Program-made: the position numbers and the translations under genes
NCBI RefSeq assembly: GCF_009455685.1
Contig: NZ_QPES01000001.1
Span: forward strand, 434,001-498,000
DNA length: 64,000 bases
Origin: Paraburkholderia hayleyella
GTDB taxonomy: Bacteria > Pseudomonadota > Gammaproteobacteria > Burkholderiales > Burkholderiaceae
Direction: 5' to 3'
Part shown: positions 35,741-42,987 of the stretch, one piece after another
How positions within the stretch are numbered: position 1 is the first letter of the stretch
Layout: the number at the start of each line of letters is the position of its first letter
The notes under the pieces: model-generated
What the model was told of the DNA's origin: nothing
What the model saw: only the letters and a program-made list of their open reading frames with translations
Databases searched by the model: none

Positions 35741-36152
35741 ATGATCGGCATGAATGGGGCCGGTTACATTCTCTATATTGAACTGGTCGCGCTGGGCACG
35801 TTCTGCGCGGTGAACGTCGAGCCGATGAATGTTTACCGGATCGCGGTGATGAAGACCGCGTCCCGGGTGATTGTGGTTCACAATCATCCTTCGGGCAGGC
35901 TGGACCCTTCCGAGGCGGATCTGGATGTGACGGATCGCCTGATTCAGGTGGGCCATATTTTGAATATTGAGCTGCTTGATCATCTGATTATCACGCCCGT
36001 GGCGTACCTGGGTTTCAGACAGGAGGGGCTGATGGATGAACTGAAAAAGAGCCTCAAGTATGTGCCGACCTATCAGATCCTTGAGCAGGTCCGGGCGGAA
36101 GAGAAGAAGATCACCCGGGAGAAGCTGGCATTAGAAAAGAGCAAGACAAAAA
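35741..36152 (+). pseudogene. RadC-like JAB-domain protein, C-terminal fragment
   Basis: The frame MIGMNGAGYILYIELVAL continues through the JAB metallo-domain signature VVHNHPSGRLDPSEADLD (His-x-His-Pro and Asp zinc ligands) to the helical tail QILEQVRAEEKKITREK, about 137 residues. It is the RadC family found on mobile islands. The N-terminal ~45 residues are missing, and the 3' end runs straight into rhs sequence in a different frame. The missing N-terminal part, from a second copy, lies at 37925. Confidence 0.82.
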
Positions 36153-37217
36153 CAGTACGCGGGCACGCACTACCAGTACGACGCGCGGGGCAACCTGACC
36201 CAGCGCTGGCGCAACGGCGAGGCCTGCCGCTACACCTGGGACCTGTTCGACCGGCTCACGCACGCCGGGGACGGGCGTCTCGAAGTCAGCTACACCTACG
36301 ATGCGCTGGGCCGCAGACTCTCGAAGCACAGCCAGGCGCACTACCAGGCGCGCCGCGAGGCGGGGCCGCACTGGAACCGCAGCGAGCGCGTGAAGCGCAA
36401 CCGCGAACTGCAGTGCGGCCTCACGCTGTACGGCTGGGATGGCGACACGCTGGCGTGGGAGAGCCGGATTGCTGACGAAGATGGCCTGGGCGCGCGCACC
36501 ACGCACTACGTGTACGAGCCGGGCCGCTTTGTGCCGGTGGCGCAGGCGGTGCGTGAGGAGGCGATCGCGCTGCTCGATGAACCGGTGTACGGCGACTACT
36601 ACCGGCAGGACGAGGACCCGCTGTGGAGCCCGCCGCCACCGGCGCCGTCCGTTGACAGCCTGGCGTGGTACCAGTGCGATCACCTGGGTACGCCGCAGGA
36701 GCTGACCGATGAACGGAGCGAGATTGCGTGGGCGGCGGAATACCGCGCGTGGGGTGTGGCGAAGGAGGCGATACGCAAGGCGTCAGAGGGACGTGCTGAA
36801 CTGCGCACACCGATCAGGTTCCAGGGGCAGTACCATGACCATGAAACCGGGCTGCATTACAACCGCTACCGGTATTACGATCCGGAGGTGGGGAGGTTTG
36901 TTGGCAAGGATCCCATTGGGTATGCCGGTGGGGTGAACCTGTATGCGTATGCGCCGAGCCCGGTTGGCTGGATCGATCCACTGGGGTTAGCTCGATCTGG
37001 ACAGTGGACCACTGTTGGCAATGGTCGGATCAGAATTGACCCGCCACACGTGCCAAACACGAACCAGCAAGTTCATGCGCATTGCCAATGCAGATCCAGA
37101 AAACAAGAGGTCGTTGTCAACAAAGACGGCACTCAAAGTCATGGATCACGCGGCGATGTTTCTGGTCTTACGCGAACAGAGAAGGACTATTTGCGCGACA
37201 AAGGATTCGATTTATGA
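36153..37217 (+). pseudogene. Second 5'-truncated rhs copy with unclassified toxin tip
   Basis: Rhs homology begins at 36150 (equivalent to 33834 in the previous copy) directly after the radC fragment. No start codon with a ribosome site precedes it, and the first in-frame initiator is GTG 36390. The end of the core (GRFVGKDPIGYAGGVNLYAY, WIDPLGL) is present. The tip is short, about 75 residues: WTTVGNGRIRIDPPHVPN, QQVHAHCQCRSRKQEVV, QSHGSRGDVSGLT. Three His-containing motifs suggest a His-based RNase or nuclease, but the family is not recognised. It is a silent cassette. Confidence 0.75.
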
Positions 37218-37468
37218 CGGAACTTGGTGACTTGAGGATTTGGGGAACACTTGAGGGTAGTGATAAATCGCTAAAGCTAGACGAGATCTCGATTCTTGCG
37301 AAAGCGGAAGTTATCCGGGCTCTTGGTGTATTTTTGATTAATGCTGCTTACGAGATGGACGTCAATGAAGTTGAACATGTTCACCTTCAGGATTCGATAG
37401 CGAACTTCTCGTACGAAAATCACGCCGATGTGATCGTGAACAATCAAGAGAAAGTGAAGCCGATTTGA
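37214..37468 (+). CDS. Probable immunity protein (Imm32-like) of the fourth cassette
   Basis: 84 residues, MTELGDLRIWGTLEG to NNQEKVKPI. The ATG overlaps the toxin stop (ATGA). The body VIRALGVFLINAAYEM followed by EHVHLQDSIANFS and a DVIVN ending resembles the Imm32 immunity family as I remember it. This needs a profile search. The gene looks intact although its rhs partner is truncated, so it may be kept to protect against sister-cell toxins. Confidence 0.65.
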   Translation: MTELGDLRIWGTLEGSDKSLKLDEISILAKAEVIRALGVFLINAAYEMDVNEVEHVHLQDSIANFSYENHADVIVNNQEKVKPI

Positions 37469-37482
37469 ACTGACTGGAACGA

Positions 37483-37501
37483 AGGGCTGCTGGCCAGCCC
37501 T
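37483..37501 (+). terminator. Stem-loop after the fourth immunity gene
   Basis: AGGGCTG (37483-37489) pairs with CAGCCCT (37495-37501), followed by TTGTACGTTT. It begins 14 bp after the immunity stop. The T tract is imperfect. Confidence 0.55.
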
Positions 37502-37924
37502 TTGTACGTTTATTCGGAGGTACTGCTCTCCTTCATCGCGCCGTGGCCTTATGTGCCGTGGTGCGGTCCTGCACCAGCCAGCGGGTGTGTCAGATCCAGC
37601 ACGCGTAGTGGCGCTGCCGTAGTAACCAGCACGGTTCGCTCGCGTCCGCCCTGGGTCCAACTGCCCTTGAGTGCGATATGGTCGTCCCTATCGGCATAAC
37701 CCGACTGGAACTCGATGGGCACCTCCCGTCGCAATGACTTGCCCTGTCATTGCTAGCCAGCAGGATAAGCCGTCATAGCTGGTTCGCCGGTGGTTCGGAT
37801 GGTAGGCTTTGTCTTGATGCGCGGGTTCTTTTCGCTTCCTGTCCTGCCGGCATCCGGGCTTGCCGCCGTTCAGGGGCGATGCAGGAGGGATAGCCGCTTG
37901 TTTTAACTTATGGTTGCACCACTC
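37502..37924. other. Spacer before the radC 5' fragment, no convincing gene
   Basis: About 420 bp. A 61-residue frame on the minus strand (37549-37734, MRREVPIEFQSGYADRDDH) is the only one with balanced composition, and it could be the remnant of a coding gene. Nothing recognisable was found. The last ~25 bp probably form the leader of the radC-like gene. Confidence 0.4.
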
Positions 37925-38078
37925 ATGGAAATCAGGCTCGGTAAAGACGACAAGCGGTACATCGAAGACACGAAGGATGTCTATGGCATCATGCAGCGCA
38001 TCCTGCTGCGCGAGAACAAAATCGATCAGGAAAAGAACATTTCTGGATGATCGGCATGAACGAGGCCGGTTACATTCT
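37925..38078 (+). pseudogene. RadC-like JAB-domain protein, N-terminal fragment with frameshift
   Basis: ATG 37925 begins MEIRLGKDDKRYIEDTKDVY and continues IMQRILLRENKIDQEK. Two bases are then lost (GAAAAGAACATTTC), shifting to a TGA at 38048. In the shifted frame WMIGMNEAGYIL follows, which is the same sequence that opens the C-terminal fragment at 35741. So this is the 5' part of another copy of the gene, cut at 38078 where toxin-tail sequence takes over. Confidence 0.82.
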
Positions 38079-38249
38079 TTAGTTTGGGAAGAGACGTATG
38101 ATCATTCCGGAGCAGTGAATCGTGTCCATCCCAAGATGACTGATGGCGAGATTCTGGATTTGCCACACTATCCGCCGAGCAAAGCGGACCTTGATCAAGG
38201 GCTGGCTACACTAGGCGGCAGAGCAATTAAATGTCCGTGTAGGTGCTGA
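38079..38249 (+). pseudogene. C-terminal tail of a fifth Rhs toxin tip
   Basis: The frame LVWEETYDHSGAVNRVHPK, DGEILDLPHYPPSKADLD and the Cys ending IKCPCRC* has the look of the end of a WEETYDH-type Rhs toxin. The Rhs core and the start of the tip are absent, replaced by the radC fragment. It is followed one base later by a small immunity-type gene. Confidence 0.6.
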
Positions 38250-38250
38250 C

Positions 38251-38373
38251 ATGAACCAACGCGATAAAAAGTTAAAGTTGATCACGGAAATAATCGAGTT
38301 CATTGAAACGCAACCTTACGATGCAGGAAACTGTGCTCGGTATGTCTATGTGAAATCACTCGATGCTATGGCA
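38251..38373 (+). pseudogene. Immunity-type gene of the fifth cassette, interrupted by IS3
   Basis: MNQRDKKLKLITEIIEFIE and QPYDAGNCARYVYVKSLDAM are encoded before the IS3-X end TGTAGTGGTC starts at 38374. The rest of the gene is gone, and the IS supplies the remaining frame to 38442. The 3' part is not found next to the other end of that IS near glmS, so further deletion must have occurred. Confidence 0.6.
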
Positions 38374-38442
38374 TGTAGTGGTCTAATTTCCTCGGACAGG
38401 TCGATAGGAAGACAATCCGGAATCGACGAGGAAAAACGATAG

Positions 38443-38739
38443 ATGACAAGAAGGCGCCGACAATTTGATGCCAGCTTCAAGCTGGAAGTGGTACGGATGG
38501 TTCGAGACCAGGGCTTATCGATTGGCGAAGTCTGCCGGTCGATGGACCTTGTTGAGACAGCCGTGCGGCGCTGGGTAGCCCAGTACGATGCGGAACGTGC
38601 TGGCGGCCCCGGCGAGGGCAAGCCGCTAACGGCGGAACAGCGGCGCATCCGGCAACTTGAAGCTGAGAACCGGCAATTGCGAGAGGACAACGCGCTGCTA
38701 AAAAAAGCGTCGGCCTTCTTTGCCCGGGAACTGAAGTGA
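38443..38739 (+). CDS. IS3-family transposase OrfA (HTH protein)
   Basis: 98 residues: MTRRRRQFDASFKLEVVRMV with an HTH_Tnp_1 fold (SIGEVCRSMDLVETAVRRWV) and a leucine-zipper-like tail (RQLEAENRQLREDNALLKKA). A seven-A run at 38700-38706 is the usual -1 frameshift site that makes the OrfAB transposase. orfB overlaps by four bases. Confidence 0.88.
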   Translation: MTRRRRQFDASFKLEVVRMVRDQGLSIGEVCRSMDLVETAVRRWVAQYDAERAGGPGEGKPLTAEQRRIRQLEAENRQLREDNALLKKASAFFARELK

Positions 38740-39320
38740 TTTACCGCGTGGTAACTCATTTGCAACAGGAGGCCGTATCGGTCAGTGACGCGTGCCGCGT
38801 TTTGCAGGTGAGCCGCTCTGGCTACTATGCACACCGGCGCGCAAAGCCGAGCACAAGGAGCCTGCAGGAACAGACCCACGTCAAGGCAGCATTCGCAGCC
38901 AGCGGCGCGAGCTATGGCAGCCGGCGTGTGATGCATGCGCTACGGGAGCAAGGGCTACGTATTGGTCGTTATCGGGTACGTACGCTGATGCGCGAAGCGG
39001 GCCTGCGCACGAGCTGGAAGCGCAAGTTCATCTCGACGACCGACAGCAGGCATACGCTACCTGTGGCAGAGAACGTGCTCGACCGGCAGTTTGACGTGGC
39101 CGGATCCAATCGCGCGTGGGTTTCAGACATCACGTATATCCGCACGGCACAGGGCTGGTTGTATCTCGCGGTCGTGTTGGACCTGTACTCACGCAAGGTG
39201 GTCGGCTGGTCGATGGCGCCGACCATGCCGGCCGGGCTGGTCATGTCGGCACTGACCATGGCGCTGCAGCAGCGTCGGCCAGCGCCGGGACTGGTTCTGC
39301 ATTCGGACAGGGGCAGCCAG
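38736..39320 (+). pseudogene. IS3-family OrfB, 5' part cut by IS30
   Basis: The frame MIYRVVTHLQQEAVSVSDAC shows the HTH_21 region, then RAWVSDITYIRTAQGWLYLA with the first catalytic Asp and LHSDRGSQ with the second. At the Gln after HSDRGS the IS30 copy begins. The catalytic Glu is in the part now at 24136-24446. The protein as it stands is inactive. Confidence 0.88.
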
Positions 39321-40592
39321 GGCGGATTCAACCGGTCGTCGCAACACCTTTAATCTTGGAGGTGTTGTGTGGGACGAATTGCAGAATGGGTGTATCAGAT
39401 AACCGGACGACGAGCGATGCACTCGCCAGGTGCGCCGTCGCTTCGGCATGAGATTGAGCGTCGCTTTTGGACATAGGGGTGCGTGAAATTGCTCGCCGCA
39501 TCGGACGCAGTCCATCAACCATTTCGCGCGAGCTTACGCGTAATGCCGCGACCCGTGGTGGTCGCCTAGAGTATCGGGCTTCGGTCGCACAATGGAAGGC
39601 AGAGCACTTTGCCAAGCGAGCAAAACCAGCGAAGCTGGTGACCAACCCGCGACTGCATCGCTATGTGCAGGAACGCCTGGAAGGCAAGGTGTGTGACGTT
39701 GACGGCCATGAGATTGTTGGACCCCAGCAGGCACCGTTCAAGGGGCGGAATAAACCACATCGAGGAGACCGGAAGTGGGTCAATGGTTGGTCCCCTGAAC
39801 AGATCGCCAACCGCCTCCGAATCGATTTCCCCGACGATGAATCCATGCGCATTTCTCACGAAGCCATTTATCAAGCGCTTTACATTCAAGGGCGTGGCGC
39901 GCTCAAGCGCGAGCTAGTGGGTTGTCTGCGCAGCGAGCGAGCACTACGCGCGCCACGGGCTAGGGCACGAGCTAAAGCATGGGCGCACGTCAGCGAGGAT
40001 GTCATGATCTCCAGCCGCCCCGCAGAGGCGGAAGATCGCGCTGTGCCCGGGCATTGGGAGGGAGACCTACTCATTGGCCTAAATCGATCCGCTATTGGCA
40101 CGCTGGTGGAGAGATCAACGCGTTTCACCATGCTCGTACACCTGCCCCGGGAGAAAGGCTATGGATTGACTCCCCGGACGAAAAATGGTCCTGCGCTGGC
40201 TGGCTACGGAGCCGTCACGATGGCCAACGTACTCAAGAAGACAGTGACAGACATGCCAGCCCTGTTGTGGCGATCATTGGCTTGGGATCGTGGCAAGGAG
40301 CTGTCCGATCATGCCCGTTTCACTATCGAGTCTGGCGTACAGGTATTCTTCGCGGATCCGCACAGTCCATGGCAACGCGGCACGAACGAAAATACGAACG
40401 GCCTATTGCGACAATACTTTCCAAAGGAAACAGACCTCTCTCGGTGGAGCGCACGAGAGATCCAAGCCGTTGCTCATACACTGAACACAAGGCCTCGGAA
40501 AACACTTGACTGGAAGACGCCGGCAGAAGCTCTGGACGAGTATCTAAAATCTGCTTAACAATCTGGTGTTGCGACGACCGGTTGAATCCGCC
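39321..40592 (+). mobile_element. IS30-family insertion sequence, copy 2 (181-bp deletion)
   Basis: 1272-bp copy of the element at 24447, in opposite orientation, with both 28-bp terminal repeats (39321-39348 and 40565-40592). Flanks are CAG on the left and CTG on the right, both belonging to Gln codons of type-X transposase genes facing each other. The length difference to copy 1 equals the internal deletion exactly. Confidence 0.92.
39369..40558 (+). pseudogene. IS30-family transposase with N-terminal deletion and frameshift
   Basis: GTG 39369 starts the same GRIAEWVYQITGRR as copy 1, but after IERRFW the frame hits a TAG: 181 bp covering the region before and at the HTH domain are missing (copy 1 coordinates 25568-25748). 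The rest, from IGVREIARRIGRSPSTIS to LDEYLKSA, is open for about 360 residues and retains the DDE catalytic residues. Reinitiation at TTG 39467 could give a protein lacking part of the DNA-binding region. Beyond the deletion the copies differ at only a few residues (for example LAWDRG versus LTWDRG). Confidence 0.88.
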
Positions 40593-41539
40593 CTGGGCGC
40601 CCCTGTCCGAATGCAGGACCACCCCCCGCGCTGGCCGATGCTGCTGCAGCGCCATGGCCAGTGCCGACATGACCAGCCCGGCCGGCATGGTGGGAGTCAT
40701 AGACCAGCCGACTACCTTGCGTGAGAACAGGTCCATCACGACCGCCAGATACAGCCAGCCCTGCGCCGTGCGGATATACGTGATGTCCGAAACCCACACA
40801 CGATTAGGCTCGTCCACGTCAAACTGCAGCTCGAGCACATTTGCGTGCCACAGGTAGCGTATGCCTGCTGTCGGTCGTCGAGACGAACTTGCGCTTCCAG
40901 CTTGTGCGCAGGCCAGCTTCACGCATCAGCGTACGCACACGGTAACGGCCAAGACGTAACCCTTTCTCCCGCACTGCATGCATCACACGCCGGCTGCCAT
41001 AGCTCGCGCCGCTAGCGATGAATGCTGCCTTGACGTGGGTCCGTTCATGCACACTCTTTGCACTCGGCTTCGCTCGCCGGTGCGCATAGTATCCAGAGCG
41101 GCTTACCTGCAAAACGCGGTAGGCGTGGCTGACCGATACGGCCTCCTGTTGCAAGTGCGTTACCACGCGGTAAGTCACTTCAGTTCCCGAGCAAAGAAGG
41201 CCGACGCTTTTTTTAGCAACACGTTGTCTTCTCGCAATTGCCGGTTCTCAGCTTCAAGTTGCCGGATGCGCTGCTGTTCAACTGTCAGCGGCTTGCCCTC
41301 GCCGGGGCCGCCAGCACGTTCCGCATCGTACTGCGCCATCCAGCGCCGCACGGCTGTCTCAACAAGGTCTATCGAACGGCTGACTTCGCTGACCGATAAC
41401 CCCTAGTCTCGTACCATCCGTACCACTTCTAGTTGAAGCTGGCGTCAAATTGTCGGCGCCTTCTTGTCATCTATTGTTTTTCCTCGTCGATTCAGAATTG
41501 TCCCCCTATCGACCTGTCCGAGGAAATTAGACCACCACA
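40593..41539 (-). pseudogene. 5' half of another type-X IS3 element, decayed
   Basis: Reading leftwards from the end TGTGGTGGTCTAATTTCC at 41539, orfA starts ATGACAAGAAGGCGCCG but a one-base loss (TTCAACTAGAAG) creates a stop after about 15 codons, and more stops follow. orfB opens at 41178 (MTYRVVTHLQQEAVSVSHAY), is frameshifted near 40830, and resumes with WVSDITYIRTAQGWLYL to LHSDRGAQ. It ends at the same Gln codon where IS30 copy 2 is inserted. No 3' half of this copy was found in the window. Confidence 0.85.
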
Positions 41540-41619
41540 CCCTGGTTCGGCGCGGCAGTCGCTTTACTAGGAGCGCTGCAACTCATTAGCTGGGCCTGCT
41601 TCAATTTCAAAGCGCTCAT
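41540..41619 (+). other. Possible fragment of a membrane protein gene
   Basis: Directly after the IS3 end an open frame reads PWFGAAVALLGALQLISWAC then FNFKALIQDSDG. It looks like one transmembrane helix of a protein cut by the IS. It has no start codon, and the frame continues into the end of the convergent gene without further similarity. Low confidence. Confidence 0.25.
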
Positions 41620-42378
41620 TCAGGATTCTGACGGCCTAATCGAAGATACCCGTTTTGTGACGGCATACAGCGGCTTTGCGACGCTCGTTGCGCCGACGAA
41701 GTGTTCTACGCGCTGTGGGGTACTCGGTACAGGCGTGGGCCGAGTGAATGATACGAGTATGCCCAAGGTTTGAAGCTTGGGTGCGAACGCACCAACGTCG
41801 GTGAACAGATTGATAGGCACACCATCGTTGTCGAATGTGCCGCGCGTTGCTCTAGCCGTAACGCGCGTAATGAAGTCTAGTCCGGGCACCACTGGGGGTT
41901 GAAGGTTCTTGTGTTTTGGCGTTCTCACTTCCTCGACTCTGCCATCAATCCAACGTATGAACTCAATGAAATCGCGGTCGTTCAACGATTCCGCGGCCAT
42001 GAAAATCTGCTCATCGTCGTCGCTTGCTTCAGCGTGCTTGGCCAGGAGGCTCGCGGTACGCACGGCAATAACCATTGGGCCGATGTCTTTGCTTGCGCAA
42101 AGGGCTACTCTTCGATATGCATCGAAAAGCAGGGAGGTTTCTTTATCACCCGTTGCAACTTTCCCAAGCAACTCATCGAGCGTTGCCGAATCGTGCTTTA
42201 TATCTTGTTGCTTCCGTAGCTCTTCCATCAACTGAGTGAGAAAGCGCTCCGCTCGATGTGCGCTCCAACGGGATATGCCGAATTTCTGAAGCGCCTCCAC
42301 GCCAAGGTCTACAACCTTGTCGCGAACCTTTTCACTCACGAATCCCGCCACAAGCCCTGCCGTAATCGGTTCGATCAT
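41620..42378 (-). CDS. Uncharacterised accessory protein (252 residues)
   Basis: I do not recognise its family. The N-terminus MIEPITAGLVAGFVSEKVRD is a Gly/Ala-rich hydrophobic helix of the kind that can insert into membranes, followed by a helical, charged body (ERFLTQLMEELRKQQDIKH, LFDAYRRVALCASKDIGP) and a C-terminal half with beta-like character (PPVVPGLDFITRVTARATRG). The start at ATG 42378 has GGGGAAC just upstream. A longer frame to 42474 lacks a ribosome site. It is divergent from the DUF4365-TPR gene with a 600-bp gap, so the two may act together in the island, but only the position suggests this. Confidence 0.6.
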   Translation of the reverse strand: MIEPITAGLVAGFVSEKVRDKVVDLGVEALQKFGISRWSAHRAERFLTQLMEELRKQQDIKHDSATLDELLGKVATGDKETSLLFDAYRRVALCASKDIGPMVIAVRTASLLAKHAEASDDDEQIFMAAESLNDRDFIEFIRWIDGRVEEVRTPKHKNLQPPVVPGLDFITRVTARATRGTFDNDGVPINLFTDVGAFAPKLQTLGILVSFTRPTPVPSTPQRVEHFVGATSVAKPLYAVTKRVSSIRPSES

Positions 42379-42987
42379 CTTGTTCCCCGTTTGAAGTGTG
42401 TCACCAATGATGGTGCGGGCGCCAAGCGTGTTACAACGAAAGCGACGCGGCAATAGGAATACTTGGAACTCCAAGTAACCGTGCAGATGGGAGAGACGAT
42501 GCGAGGTAACGCCAGACCACGCTGCAGCGTTGACGTCGAGCTTGACATCGTGGCGTCTGCCGCACTCAGCCTCGAGCTGTGAGCGTCCCCGGCTAGGCTG
42601 CTATTTTGAAAGATTACTCAGGCCACGTATCATTCAGACCACAGCATTGCCCGACCAGGGCAACTGAGGTTTTGACGCTTGGATGCAGTTATGCCCACCA
42701 CCGTATGTAGAATACTCGCTCAGGACTATCGAAAACCGGCATCCGATGCTGACCTTCATAGATATTTTAAAACTGCATAAGCAGCTTGAGGAAAAGTGAG
42801 ATTGGTAGTGCTTCAGGCTGTGGTGCCGCAAAGGGGAATTGTCGAGCGGGTTCTTCTGCAAAACTCAATGTTTCACCGGTCACTTACTATTGGCCATGGC
42901 TGCCGGGCATTCGGCATTGCTGGGATGGCTGGCCTCAGCGAAAACTGTTCGACCTTTTAAACCAAAACCAATACAGAGACGAATGCG
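42379..42987. other. Divergent intergenic region of the accessory island
   Basis: About 610 bp between two divergent genes. Short frames occur (for example a 29-codon one starting MPTTVCRILAQDYRK near 42689), none with convincing support. The stretch probably holds both promoters and possibly relics of an older gene (a frame with LAMAAGHSALLGWLASAK near 42890). No box could be assigned. Confidence 0.4.

Larger units (their letters stand above)
38374..39320 (+). mobile_element. 5' half of the type-X IS3-family element
   Basis: It begins at TGTAGTGGTCTAATTTCC and runs through orfA and 195 codons of orfB to the Gln codon CAG, where IS30 copy 2 is inserted. The 3' half with matching end TGTAGTGGTC lies at 24136-24446 on the opposite strand. 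Inverting 24447-40592 would rejoin the halves across one IS30 copy with a CAG direct repeat on both sides. Confidence 0.85.

Noticed and set aside
26457..37217. Repeated rhs core segments as possible CRISPR-like or satellite repeats
   Set aside because: They are kilobase-size gene duplications with coding periodicity and YD repeats, not short spaced repeats.
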